From Sinorhizobium fredii NGR234 (GTDB taxonomy: Bacteria > Pseudomonadota > Alphaproteobacteria > Rhizobiales > Rhizobiaceae), in the NCBI RefSeq assembly GCF_000018545.1, contig NC_012587.1, positions 1,488,001 through 1,552,000 of the forward strand: 64,000 nt of DNA, given 5' to 3'. A program made the translations under genes and the position numbers. Below are positions 1-8,801 of the stretch, piece after piece. Under the pieces are notes generated by a model. The model was not told the DNA's origin and did not search any database. It saw only the letters and a list, made by a program, of their open reading frames with translations. Numbering within the stretch: position 1 is the stretch's first letter; every line of letters begins with the position of its first letter.

Positions 1-928
1 CGAGTTCGACGAGCGTCATCACGTCACGAAGGCTGAGATTGAGACCCTGCGCGCCGATCGGCGGGAATGCATGCGCCGCTTCGCCGACAAGCGCGGCACG
101 TCCCTTGCCGAAGCGCCGTGCGATCATGCCGGAGAGGGGAAAGGACTGCGGCGTTCCTTCCGCCGTCACCTTGCCGAGAATCGATTGCATCCGGTCCTCT
201 ATCCTGCGTGACAGGACGTCCGTCGGTAGTTTCAGCGTCTCCTCCGCGTCGCGCGGCCTTTGCACCCAAACGAGGCTGGAGCGGTTGCCTGGCAGGGGAA
301 CCTGCGTAAACGGACCGCTCTCCGTGTGAAACTCCGTCGAGACCTCCTGATGCGAAAGCTCGTGGCCGAAGTTCAGCACGACCGCCGTTTGTGGATAGGA
401 CCAGCTGAACGTCTCGATCCCCGCCGCCTCGCGAACCGCAGAGCGTCGACCGTCGGCGCCGACGACGAGATCGGCGGAGATCGTCCGCCCGTCCTCAAGC
501 CCGATCCGTACCTCGCCGTCGCCGAAGTCGAAGGTCATCGCCGGGGCGGTGATCCGCTCGAGCGTCGTCAAGCTCGCTTCGTGCTTTTCCAGGATTTCAA
601 GGAACGGAGCATTCGGTATATTGTAACCGAAGGCCTCGAGCCCGACCTCGGCGGCACGGAAATTGACGGGCGGCGCCCGCAAGAGCCTCGTTGTTCCATC
701 GATGATGCGAATGGCGACGAGCGGCGCCGTCAGCGGCTCGACGTCGTCCCAGAGGCCAAGTCCCTTAAGATAGTCGATCGATTGGTCCATGAGGGCGGTG
801 GTACGCCCGTCGGCGATGACGGGCTTCGGCCCGACCAGCGCGACCCGATGGCCGTCGCGGGCGAGCGCCATCGCCGCCAGCGAGCCGGCAAGTCCTGCGC
901 CGATGATGGCAATGTCGTAGTGTTGCAT
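1..928 (-). CDS. UbiH/UbiF-family FAD-dependent monooxygenase (3' end cut)
   Basis: Flavoprotein hydroxylase of the UbiH/VisC family, which hydroxylates the ring of ubiquinone precursors at the inner membrane. The N-terminus shows the FAD-binding Rossmann motif GAGLAGSLAA (residues 10-19), the mid-protein has the GADGRRSAVR motif, and near the window edge GEAAHAFPPIGAQGLN is the second FAD-contacting motif with the GD/GE-AAH signature. About 309 codons are present; the family is usually near 400 aa, so the C-terminus lies left of the window. The ATG at 926-928 gives an N-terminus starting right at the FAD fold. It is divergent from pcs with a 277-bp gap. Which ubiquinone ring position it hydroxylates cannot be told from sequence alone. 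Confidence 0.88.
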   Translation of the reverse strand, partial: MQHYDIAIIGAGLAGSLAAMALARDGHRVALVGPKPVIADGRTTALMDQSIDYLKGLGLWDDVEPLTAPLVAIRIIDGTTRLLRAPPVNFRAAEVGLEAFGYNIPNAPFLEILEKHEASLTTLERITAPAMTFDFGDGEVRIGLEDGRTISADLVVGADGRRSAVREAAGIETFSWSYPQTAVVLNFGHELSHQEVSTEFHTESGPFTQVPLPGNRSSLVWVQRPRDAEETLKLPTDVLSRRIEDRMQSILGKVTAEGTPQSFPLSGMIARRFGKGRAALVGEAAHAFPPIGAQGLNLSLRDVMTLVEL

Positions 929-1205
929 GGCCGGCGCCTTCCGGGCGGGTTGTCCGCCTCCAAGTCAATGTCTTGGTTTTGTTCTAGCCGCTTAGCCTAT
1001 TGAAATAAATGGGTTGAATCAGCGCAGGCGTGGTCGCCGCATGTCCACAGAACAATTCCGCTTGTGGGTTGACGAAGGTGAATTTTGCTGGCGATGCCTC
1101 GCAAAGGGTGCATATTAACCCGCCGGAGTGCCGTCGATCGCGGGTCAGCGGCGGTCTGGCGATGGCGCGAAAAGACGAAACGAAGGGAACAGGCGGCATT
1201 CGCAG

Positions 1206-1931
1206 ATGAAATTCTTCAACTACAGACGCGTTCCCTACGCCGAAATCCGCGCTTTCTCCGTGCATATTCTCACGGCCTCCGGCTCGTTCCTGGCCTTCCT
1301 CGGCGTGGTGGCGGCGGCCGAGCATCGCTTCGTCGACATGTTCTGGTGGCTCGGGCTGGCGCTGCTGGTCGACGGTATCGATGGCCCGATCGCGCGCAAG
1401 GTGCAGGTCAAGGAAGTGCTGCCGAACTGGTCGGGCGATACGCTCGACAATGTCATCGACTACGTGACCTATGTGCTGCTTCCCGCCTTCGCGCTCTACC
1501 AGAGCGGCATGATCGGTGAACCCTGGTCCTTCGTGGCGGCCGGCGCCATCGTCGTGTCGAGCGCCATCTATTATGCCGACATGGGCATGAAGACGGACGA
1601 GTATTTCTTCTCGGGTTTCCCGGTCGTCTGGAACATGGTCGTCTTCACGCTATTTGTCATACAGGCGAGCGAAGTGACTGCATCCATTGTGGTTTTCTTG
1701 TCCGTCGTGCTGACCTTCCTGCCCATCAACTTCCTGCATCCGGTGCGCGTCAAAAGGCTGAGGTCCCTCAATCTCGGCGTCTTCCTGGTCTGGTCGGCGC
1801 TCGGCATGTATGCCTTGCTCCTGCATTTCGAGACGCCGCCCTGGGTGGTGCTCGGCGTGGTGGCGACGGGAATCTATCTCTATGTCGTCGGTTTTGTTCT
1901 GCAGCTGTTCCCCAATCTCGGGCGCGCATAG
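1206..1931 (+). CDS. pcs: Phosphatidylcholine synthase
   Basis: Makes phosphatidylcholine in one step from CDP-diacylglycerol and choline, releasing CMP, in the inner membrane; this is the plant-choline-dependent route characteristic of rhizobia, Agrobacterium and Brucella. The 241-aa product is almost entirely hydrophobic with about eight membrane segments. Residues 56-90 hold the CDP-alcohol phosphotransferase signature in the Pcs-specific form: LLVDGIDGPIARK followed by GDTLDNVIDY, supplying the Asp residues that bind the metal. Start chosen at the ATG at 1206 because it gives the known family length and a typical N-terminus (MKFFNYRRVPYAEIRAFSVH); an in-frame ATG at 1128 would add 26 residues without membrane character. 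A quinone oxidoreductase gene follows after 10 bp and is probably cotranscribed. Confidence 0.93.
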   Translation: MKFFNYRRVPYAEIRAFSVHILTASGSFLAFLGVVAAAEHRFVDMFWWLGLALLVDGIDGPIARKVQVKEVLPNWSGDTLDNVIDYVTYVLLPAFALYQSGMIGEPWSFVAAGAIVVSSAIYYADMGMKTDEYFFSGFPVVWNMVVFTLFVIQASEVTASIVVFLSVVLTFLPINFLHPVRVKRLRSLNLGVFLVWSALGMYALLLHFETPPWVVLGVVATGIYLYVVGFVLQLFPNLGRA

Positions 1932-1941
1932 GAGTTTGCTC

Positions 1942-2919
1942 ATGCCACAGGCGATTGTCGTTCGCGAACTCGGCGGACCTGAAGTTCTGAAGTTGGAGGG
2001 CGTCACGCTCGCGGCGCCCGGACCCGGCGAAGTGCAGATCCGGCAGGTCGCCATCGGCCTCAATTTCATCGACGTCTATTTCCGGACCGGCCTCTACAAA
2101 TCGGCGACCGGTCTGCCCTTCATCCCGGGCAAGGAGGGTGCCGGCATCGTCACCGCGGTCGGGGATGGGGTGAGCATGTTTTCTGTCGGCGATCGCGTTG
2201 CCTATGCTTCGGCCGACGGCGCCTATGCGAGTGAACGCAATGTCGACGCCTCGCAACTGGTCAAGGTTCCGGACGGGATCAGCCTCGAGACGGCGGCGGC
2301 GATGATGCTGAAGGGGATGACGGCGCAATATCTGCTCAATCAGACCTTCCAGGTCGGGCCCGAGACCACCTTGCTCTTCCACGCGGCCGCCGGCGGCGTC
2401 GGGCTGATTGCCGGGCAGTGGGCGAAGGCGCTGGGCGCGACGGTGATCGGCACGGCCGGATCGCAGGAGAAGATCGATCTGGCGCTCGCCCACGGCTACG
2501 ACCATGTGATCAACTACCGGACCGAGAATTTCGTCTCGCGCGTCAGGGAGCTGACCGGCGGACGGGGCGTCGACGTCGTCTACGACTCGGTCGGCCGTGA
2601 TACCTACCCGGCCTCGCTCGACTGCCTGAAGCCGCGCGGCCTGTGGGTCAGTTTCGGCAATTCTTCCGGGCCGGTGGATGCCTTCAATATCGGCATCCTG
2701 GCGCAGAAGGGGGCGCTCTACGCAACCCGCCCGACGCTTTTCACCTATGTGGCCACCCGGCCGGCGCTGGAGGCATGTGCAAATTCCCTGTTTGATGTTG
2801 TGCAAAGCAACAAAGTGCGTATCAATATCAATCAGACCTATCCGCTCGCCGAGGCCGGCCGAGCGCACACGGATCTCGAAACAAGAAAAACAAGCGGAAC
2901 GACACTGTTGATTCCCTGA
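1942..2919 (+). CDS. NADPH:quinone oxidoreductase (zeta-crystallin-type MDR)
   Basis: Zinc-independent medium-chain dehydrogenase/reductase of the QOR family; such enzymes reduce quinones or other alpha,beta-unsaturated carbonyls with NADPH in the cytosol. The 325-aa protein has the GroES-like N-terminal domain (residues 1-125, with GLNFIDVYFRTGLY and PFIPGKEGAGIV, both typical of QOR) and the cofactor domain with AAAGGVGLIAGQWAKALGA around residue 150, the NADP-binding glycine motif. The ATG at 1942 follows GGAG at 1931-1934. An imperfect hairpin (stem 2913-2919/2935-2941) overlaps the stop but has no T-run, so read-through into the ABC operon 48 bp downstream is possible. Confidence 0.9.
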   Translation: MPQAIVVRELGGPEVLKLEGVTLAAPGPGEVQIRQVAIGLNFIDVYFRTGLYKSATGLPFIPGKEGAGIVTAVGDGVSMFSVGDRVAYASADGAYASERNVDASQLVKVPDGISLETAAAMMLKGMTAQYLLNQTFQVGPETTLLFHAAAGGVGLIAGQWAKALGATVIGTAGSQEKIDLALAHGYDHVINYRTENFVSRVRELTGGRGVDVVYDSVGRDTYPASLDCLKPRGLWVSFGNSSGPVDAFNIGILAQKGALYATRPTLFTYVATRPALEACANSLFDVVQSNKVRININQTYPLAEAGRAHTDLETRKTSGTTLLIP

Positions 2920-2967
2920 CCTAATCCGAAGGCATCAGGGATTCGAAAGAGGGGAAAAGAGGGCAGC

Positions 2968-4536
2968 GTGCCTGTTAAGGGACCAATTGCGAGCGGCCCA
3001 TTGCTGGCTGTGAGCAACCTGACGAAATTGTTCGGCTCGTTCGCGGCCTGCAATGCGATCAATCTGCACATAGAACCCGGAGAAATTCACGCGCTCCTCG
3101 GCGAGAACGGGGCGGGGAAATCGACCCTGGTCAAGATGCTGTTCGGCGTGCTTTCGCCGACCGCCGGTGAGATCTCCTGGATGGGCGACAATGTCCGCAT
3201 CGGGAGCCCCGGTGACGCGCGCAAGCTCGGCATCGGCATGGTCTTCCAGCACTTCTCGCTTTTCGAGGCGCTGACGGTCGCCGAGAACATCGCGCTTTCG
3301 ATGGATCGCAGCATTTCGCTTGCCCGTGTTGCCGAAGAGGCTTCGCGCCTGTCGCATGTCTACGGCCTGCCGCTCGATCCCAATGCGCATGTCGCCGATC
3401 TTTCCGTCGGTGAACGGCAGCGCATCGAGATCGTCCGCGCTCTGCTTCAGAATCCGCAGTTGATCATTCTCGACGAGCCGACCTCGGTGCTGACCCCGCA
3501 GGAAGCCGACCGGCTGTTCGAGACGCTGTTGAAGCTGAAGGCGGAGGGGCGCTCCGTCCTCTATATCAGCCACCGCCTCGAAGAGGTGCAGCGCATTTGC
3601 GACCGCGCCACGGTGTTGCGGCACGGCAAGGTCACCGGCGCCTGCGATCCGCGCGCCGAGACGCCGGCCTCGCTGGCCCGCATGATGGTCGGCAACGACG
3701 TGGCCGTGGTGACGCCCGAGGGCACGAACACCAAAGGCGACGTGCAACTCGAGGCACGCCATCTTTCCGTTGCGGCGCGCACGCCTTTCGCGGTTTCCCT
3801 CAAGAATATCTGCCTCAAGGTCAAGGCCGGAGAGGTGCTGGCGATCGCCGGCGTTGCCGGCAATGGCCAGGGCGAGCTTTTCGATGCTCTCTCCGGCGAG
3901 TACCCGGTGGCCGACGACAATGCCGTGCAGATCCGCCAGAAGCCGGTCGGAACCAAAAACATCAACGCACGACGCCTGATGGGCGCCGGTTTCGTCCCGG
4001 AGGAGCGACATGGGCATGCGGCGGTTTCCGCGCTCTCCCTCTCCGACAATCTGGTCCTGGCGCGCAACCAGTCCGACAAGCGCGCTTTTCTTGGCGGTGG
4101 TTTCCTGAAGATCATCCGCCAGGGGGCGGTCAAAGCTGCAACCAAACGCATTTCCGAGGCGATGGACGTCCGCAAGAGCGGCGAGGACCCGCCGGCCGGT
4201 TCGCTTTCGGGCGGCAACCTGCAGAAGTTCATCGTCGGCCGCGAACTCGACCGGCAGCCGGCCGTGCTTGTCGTCAACCAGCCCACCTGGGGCGTTGACG
4301 CCGGAGCGGCGAGCCGGATCCGCCAGGCGCTCGTCGATCTCGCCAAGGCGGGCTCCGCCGTGCTGGTGATCAGCCAGGACCTCGACGAGATATTCGAGGT
4401 GGCGACCGAAATCGCCGTGATCAGCGAGGGGCGGCTTTCCGACCCCTATCCGGCCCGGGAACTCTCGCGCGAGAAGATCGGCCTGCTGATGGGCGGCATG
4501 TACGGCAAGACGGAAGGCGCTGCACATGCGCATTGA
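2968..4536 (+). CDS. BMP-type ABC transporter, double ATP-binding subunit
   Basis: ATPase of a simple-sugar/nucleoside ABC importer. The 522-aa protein holds two tandem ABC domains. The first (residues 12-245) has an intact Walker A (GENGAGKST), signature LSVGERQR and Walker B LIILDEPTSVLTP. The second (255-505) has a degenerate Walker A (GVAGNGQGELF), signature LSGGNLQK and a degenerate Walker B region VNQPTWGVDAG, the usual asymmetry of the RbsA/MglA/NupA class, where only one site is expected to hydrolyse ATP normally. It starts with GTG at 2968, preceded by GGGGAAAAGAGGG. It overlaps the first permease by 11 bp. Substrate is inferred from the BMP-type binding protein 2 kb downstream: probably a purine nucleoside. 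Confidence 0.9.
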   Translation: MPVKGPIASGPLLAVSNLTKLFGSFAACNAINLHIEPGEIHALLGENGAGKSTLVKMLFGVLSPTAGEISWMGDNVRIGSPGDARKLGIGMVFQHFSLFEALTVAENIALSMDRSISLARVAEEASRLSHVYGLPLDPNAHVADLSVGERQRIEIVRALLQNPQLIILDEPTSVLTPQEADRLFETLLKLKAEGRSVLYISHRLEEVQRICDRATVLRHGKVTGACDPRAETPASLARMMVGNDVAVVTPEGTNTKGDVQLEARHLSVAARTPFAVSLKNICLKVKAGEVLAIAGVAGNGQGELFDALSGEYPVADDNAVQIRQKPVGTKNINARRLMGAGFVPEERHGHAAVSALSLSDNLVLARNQSDKRAFLGGGFLKIIRQGAVKAATKRISEAMDVRKSGEDPPAGSLSGGNLQKFIVGRELDRQPAVLVVNQPTWGVDAGAASRIRQALVDLAKAGSAVLVISQDLDEIFEVATEIAVISEGRLSDPYPARELSREKIGLLMGGMYGKTEGAAHAH

Positions 4537-5620
4537 GCTCGAAAGGCGGCCCAAGGTCTCCGCGCTGTTTTCCATCCTGTCGCCGTTCATCGCCTTTGCG
4601 CTGACAATCGTCTTCGGCGGCATCATGTTCGCGCTGCTCGGCAAGAACCCGGTGGCGGCGCTCTACAGCTTCTTCGTGGAGCCGCTGAGCGAGGTCTGGT
4701 CGCTGCATGAGCTGGCGATCAAGGCCGCGCCGCTGATCCTGATCGGCGTCGGGCTTTCCGTCTGCTTCCGCTCCAACAACTGGAACATCGGTGCGGAAGG
4801 CCAGTTCATCATGGGGGCGATCGCCGGCTCGATCCTGCCGGTCGTCTTCTACGACTGGCAGTCACCGCTCGTACTGCCGCTGATGCTGGTGCTCGGCATG
4901 ATCGGTGGTGCGCTCTTCGCGGCGATCCCGGCCTTCCTGAAGGCCCATATGAACACCAACGAGATCCTGACGAGCCTGATGCTGGTCTATGTCGCCCAGC
5001 TTTTTCTCGACTGGCTCGTGCGCGGCCCCTGGCGCAACCCTGAGGGCATGAACTTTCCGGAAACCCGGACGTTCGGTGCAGAGGCGATCCTTCCCGAATT
5101 GATCGCCTCGGGGCGCACCCACTGGGGATTTGCCTTCGCGATCATTGCGGCGCTCGCGGTCTGGTTCATGATGCGCTACACGCTGCGGGGCTTCGAGATC
5201 ACCGTCCTCGGCCAGTCCGAGCGGGCAGGGCGCTTCGCCGGTTTCTCGTCGCGCAAGATGATCTGGTTCTCGATGCTGTTTTCCGGAGCTCTTGCCGGGC
5301 TTGCCGGCATTTCGGAGGTCAGCGGCGCGATCCAGCAGTTGCGGCCGGTGATTTCGCCCGGCTACGGATTCACGGCTATCATTGTTGCATTCCTCGGCCG
5401 CCTCAATCCGCTCGGGATCATCGCCGCCGGCCTCGTCCTGGCGCTCACCTATCTCGGCGGCGAGGCGGCGCAGCTTTCGATCGGCGTCTCCGACAAGGTG
5501 ACGCGCGTCTTCCAGGGGCTGCTGTTGTTCTTCGTGCTGTCCTGCGACACGCTCATTCATTACCGCATCCGGCTTGTGAGAGAGAGATTCGCGGCGCTCA
5601 AGACGGACGAGGCGCACTGA
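4526..5620 (+). CDS. BMP-type ABC transporter permease 1
   Basis: Inner-membrane permease of the branched-chain/simple-sugar ABC type (BPD_transp_2 family), pairing with the adjacent permease to form the importer channel. At 364 aa it has the longer cytoplasmic N-terminus (MRIELERRPKVSALFSILSP) and about ten hydrophobic segments. The motif NNWNIGAEGQFIMGAIAG (residues about 85-102) is the conserved coupling region seen in YufP/NupB-like permeases. Start codon lies inside the 3' end of the ATPase gene (11-bp overlap), and the stop overlaps the start of the next permease, showing translational coupling throughout the operon. Confidence 0.9.
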   Translation: MRIELERRPKVSALFSILSPFIAFALTIVFGGIMFALLGKNPVAALYSFFVEPLSEVWSLHELAIKAAPLILIGVGLSVCFRSNNWNIGAEGQFIMGAIAGSILPVVFYDWQSPLVLPLMLVLGMIGGALFAAIPAFLKAHMNTNEILTSLMLVYVAQLFLDWLVRGPWRNPEGMNFPETRTFGAEAILPELIASGRTHWGFAFAIIAALAVWFMMRYTLRGFEITVLGQSERAGRFAGFSSRKMIWFSMLFSGALAGLAGISEVSGAIQQLRPVISPGYGFTAIIVAFLGRLNPLGIIAAGLVLALTYLGGEAAQLSIGVSDKVTRVFQGLLLFFVLSCDTLIHYRIRLVRERFAALKTDEAH

Positions 5621-6540
5621 TGGGTATCGTCGAAGCAATCCTGCTAAGTGTCATCACGGCGGCGACGCCGCTCGTCCTTGCCGCAGCCGGCGAGCTCGTT
5701 GCCGAGCGGTCGGGCGTACTCAATCTCGGCGTCGAAGGCATGATGATCATGGGCGCGGTCTGCGCCTTCGCCGCCACGCAGCTCAGCGGGTCGCCCTATA
5801 TCGGCGTGCTCGCCGGGATCGCCGCCGGCGCGTCGTTCTCGCTGCTGTTCGGTTTCCTGACGCTGACGCTCGTCGCCAACCAGGTGGCGACCGGCCTGGC
5901 GCTGACGCTGCTCGGTCTTGGCGTCTCCGGCATGCTGGGCGAGAGCTTTTTGGGCATGCAGGGCATCAAGCTGCAGCCGATCGCGATCCCGCTCTTGTCA
6001 CAGGTGCCGTTTGTCGGGCCGCTCATCTTCCGGCAGGACGCGATCTTCTATCTGTCGATCGCGGTGGTCGCGGGGATCCACTGGTTTCTCTTCAGGACGC
6101 GGTCGGGGTTGAAGCTCCGCGCCGTCGGCGACAGCCACGGTTCCGCGCATGCCCTGGGCGTCGACGTCATCCGGACCCGCTACCTGGCGGTGCTTTTCGG
6201 AGGCGCCTGCGCCGGGCTTGCCGGCGCGCAACTGTCACTGGTCTACACGCCGCAATGGGTCGAGAACATGTCGGCGGGTCGCGGCTGGATCGCGCTCGCC
6301 CTCGTGGTGTTCGCCTCCTGGCGTCCCTGGCGGGTGGTTGCCGGCGGCTATCTGTTCGGCGCCGTGTCGATCAGCCAGCTTCACGCCCAGGCCTTCGGCA
6401 TCGGCATTCCCTCGCAGTTTCTTTCGTCGCTTCCCTATGTGGCGACAATTGTCGTACTCATTCTCATATCGCACAACCGGCGCATGACCCTGATCAATAC
6501 GCCGGCATCGCTCGGCAAACCGTTTGTGCCGGACCGGTGA
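5620..6540 (+). CDS. BMP-type ABC transporter permease 2
   Basis: Second inner-membrane permease of the same importer, 306 aa, with eight to ten hydrophobic segments and the family motif ERSGVLNLGVEGMMIMGAV at residues 30-48, the counterpart of the NIGAEG motif in the first permease. It starts at the ATG formed within TGATG at 5618-5622, a 1-bp overlap with the upstream stop. The substrate-binding protein gene follows after 44 bp, so the order is ATPase, long permease, short permease, binding protein. Confidence 0.9.
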   Translation: MGIVEAILLSVITAATPLVLAAAGELVAERSGVLNLGVEGMMIMGAVCAFAATQLSGSPYIGVLAGIAAGASFSLLFGFLTLTLVANQVATGLALTLLGLGVSGMLGESFLGMQGIKLQPIAIPLLSQVPFVGPLIFRQDAIFYLSIAVVAGIHWFLFRTRSGLKLRAVGDSHGSAHALGVDVIRTRYLAVLFGGACAGLAGAQLSLVYTPQWVENMSAGRGWIALALVVFASWRPWRVVAGGYLFGAVSISQLHAQAFGIGIPSQFLSSLPYVATIVVLILISHNRRMTLINTPASLGKPFVPDR

Positions 6541-6584
6541 ACAACAACAACCAGACGGAATTCTCAAACCGACAGAGGTCAAAA

Positions 6585-7655
6585 ATGAAAAAACTACTCC
6601 TCGCCCTCGCAACCACGACTGCGGTGATCGGCTTTGCCGCAGCCGCAGGCGCCCAGGAAAAGGCCAAGATCTGCTTCGTCTACGTGGGCTCGAAGACCGA
6701 TGGCGGCTGGACGCAGGCGCACGACATCGGCCGCCAGCAGGTCGAAAAGGAACTGGGGGAAAAGGTCGAGACGCAGTTCCTCGAGAACGTTCCCGAAGGC
6801 CCGGATGCGGAACGCGCCATCGAGCGTCTGGCGCGGTCCGGCTGCGGCCTGATCTTCACCACGTCCTTCGGCTTCATGGATGCGACGGTCAAGATCGCCC
6901 AGAAATTCCCGGACGTGAAGTTCGAGCACGCGACCGGCTACAAGACGGCGGCGAACGTTGCGACCTACAACAGCCGTTTCTATGAGGGCCGCTACATTCA
7001 GGGGCAGATCGCCGCCAAGATGTCTCAGAAGGGCGTTGCCGGCTACATCGCCTCCTTCCCGATCCCGGAAGTGGTGATGGGCATCAACTCATTCGTCATC
7101 GGCGCCCGCTCGGTCAACCCGGACTTCAAGATCAAGGTCGTGTGGGCCAACACCTGGTTCGACCCGGGCAAGGAAGCGGATGCTGCCAAGGCGCTCATCG
7201 ACCAGGGCGTCGACATCCTGACCCAGCACACCGACACCACCGCTCCGATGCAGGTCGCGGCCGAACGCGGCATCAAGGCCTTTGGCCAGGCATCCGACAT
7301 GATCGCCGCCGGCCCGCAGACGCAGCTGACGGCCATCGTCGATACCTGGGGCGCCTATTACGTCAAGCGCGTCCAGGCCTTCCTCGATGGGAAGTGGGAA
7401 ACGACCTCGAGCTGGGACGGCCTGAAGGACGGCATCCTGACGATGGCGCCCTACACCAACATGCCCGACGACGTGAAGGCGATGGCCGAAGCGACGGAAG
7501 CCAAGATCAAATCCGGCGAGCTGAAGCCGTTCACCGGTCCGCTCAACAAGCAGGACGGCACGGCATGGCTGAAAGAAGGCGAAGCCTCCGATGATGCCAC
7601 GCTCCTCGGCATGAACTTCTACGTCGAAGGTGTCGACGACAAGTTGCCGAAATAA
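6585..7655 (+). CDS. BMP family periplasmic substrate-binding protein
   Basis: Periplasmic receptor of the preceding ABC importer. The 356-aa precursor has a Sec signal peptide (KKLLLALATTTAVIGFAAAA, cleavage after GAQ near residue 22) and then the Bmp/PnrA fold: KICFVYVGSKTDGGWTQAH, the typical first strand with the ligand-contacting region. There is no lipobox cysteine, so it is soluble, as usual in Gram-negative members. BMP proteins with known ligands bind purine nucleosides, and rhizobial homologues have also been annotated for other small molecules, so the ligand here is inference. ATG at 6585 follows GAGGTC at 6575-6580. A strong terminator closes the operon. Confidence 0.9.
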   Translation: MKKLLLALATTTAVIGFAAAAGAQEKAKICFVYVGSKTDGGWTQAHDIGRQQVEKELGEKVETQFLENVPEGPDAERAIERLARSGCGLIFTTSFGFMDATVKIAQKFPDVKFEHATGYKTAANVATYNSRFYEGRYIQGQIAAKMSQKGVAGYIASFPIPEVVMGINSFVIGARSVNPDFKIKVVWANTWFDPGKEADAAKALIDQGVDILTQHTDTTAPMQVAAERGIKAFGQASDMIAAGPQTQLTAIVDTWGAYYVKRVQAFLDGKWETTSSWDGLKDGILTMAPYTNMPDDVKAMAEATEAKIKSGELKPFTGPLNKQDGTAWLKEGEASDDATLLGMNFYVEGVDDKLPK

Positions 7656-7685
7656 GCGGGAAGGGCATTCGCCTTCGAATTCCTG

Positions 7686-7717
7686 CAAACCCCACGCCAC
7701 GGCGTGGGGTTTGTTAT
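7686..7717 (+). terminator. Intrinsic terminator of the BMP transporter operon
   Basis: A nearly perfect inverted repeat: left arm 7686-7698 (CAAACCCCACGCC) pairs with 7701-7713, followed by TTGTTATT. The inner pairs will open to make a small loop. It lies 30 bp after the binding-protein stop and separates the importer operon from the FCD regulator. Confidence 0.85.
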
Positions 7718-7884
7718 TGGGGTCCTCGAATCTCGTATCGGATCGTGCCAATGGGCGTCCGTGGTCCGTCGCCGGACTTTCGGGAATCGCATATTCGATC
7801 TACTGTAAATACAAGCGTCTGCTCTCGTAACGAGAAGCAGCGCCGGCACATAAAACAGCGCCTGCCCGCAGCAAGGAGGCACTC

Positions 7885-8655
7885 TTGGAGGTGGACGGGT
7901 TGAACAAGAGCCTGCTTGATACGGTGATATCGAGGACGCCGAAACGGACGAGCCATGCGCAGGTCGTGGATCAACTCGGCAAGGCGATCGTTTCGGGCGA
8001 ATTTCCGGTCGGCAGCATCCTGCCTGGAGATCCCGAACTGGCTCTTCGCTTCCGGGTGTCGCGCACTGTCTTGCGCGAGGCGATGAAGACGCTTGCGGCA
8101 AAGGGCATGGTTGTTCCCCGGGCTCGCATCGGAACACGCGTGACGCCCAGGAAAGAGTGGAACCTCTTCGACGCCGATATCCTCACCTGGCATTTCGCCT
8201 GCGGGGTGGATGAGGACTTTCTCCACCACTTGAGCGAAGTGCGGCTCGCATTCGAGACGCACGCCGCCGCCTTGGCGGCGCGAAACGCGACCGACGCCGA
8301 AATTGCCACGATGATGCGGCTCGCGGTCGCCATGGGTGACGCCAGCCACACGGCTGAAACGCTCGCGGTGGCCGACCTGAAATTCCATCTCTCCGTTCTC
8401 GAAGCCTCCGGCAATCCATTCCTCAGAACTGTCGGCGGACTGATCGAGGCGGCCTTGGTCGGCGTGTTCAAATTGAGTTCGCCGACGGATGACAAGGGCG
8501 GCATAGACGAGGTGGCTCGCAATCACATCCGCATCGTCGAGGAGATCGGCAGGAGGGACGAGGTTGGCGCCCGGCAGGCGATGGAGCATGTGATCAGATA
8601 CGGGCGGGACCGAATCCACAAAGCCTTCAATCCCGACGAGGGCGTCAAGATCTGA
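7885..8655 (+). CDS. FCD-domain GntR family transcriptional regulator
   Basis: DNA-binding regulator of the FadR/GntR superfamily, 256 aa. Residues 24-90 form the winged helix-turn-helix (HAQVVDQLGKAIVSGEFPVG and the recognition part FRVSRTVLREAMKTLAAKG), and residues 105-235 form the all-helical FCD ligand-binding domain with metal-ligand-type histidines (DLKFHLSVLEASGN, residues 163-176, and a C-terminal MEHVIRY). The TTG at 7885 is selected because AAGGAGG at 7873-7879 lies 5 nt upstream; a second in-frame TTG at 7900 has no such site. FCD regulators usually repress sugar-acid or carboxylate catabolism genes. It may control the neighbouring transporter, but a strong terminator separates them and no operator was recognised. 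Confidence 0.88.
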   Translation: MEVDGLNKSLLDTVISRTPKRTSHAQVVDQLGKAIVSGEFPVGSILPGDPELALRFRVSRTVLREAMKTLAAKGMVVPRARIGTRVTPRKEWNLFDADILTWHFACGVDEDFLHHLSEVRLAFETHAAALAARNATDAEIATMMRLAVAMGDASHTAETLAVADLKFHLSVLEASGNPFLRTVGGLIEAALVGVFKLSSPTDDKGGIDEVARNHIRIVEEIGRRDEVGARQAMEHVIRYGRDRIHKAFNPDEGVKI

Positions 8656-8801
8656 GATCGCCCGCGGCGCGGTGCAACCGCCGCTACGCCCTCCTACGTC
8701 ACGGACCGTCAATCTGACCTTGCCCGCACCGTCGTGCTGGCCTATCTGAGACAGCAGTCGTTCCTCATCTGACGACCTTCCTTGAGCGGTGAACGGAGCC
8801 T

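Noticed and set aside
2935..4644. Open frame of about 570 codons opposite the ABC ATPase gene
   Set aside because: The plus strand encodes a complete double ATPase with Walker and signature motifs; the opposite frame has none.
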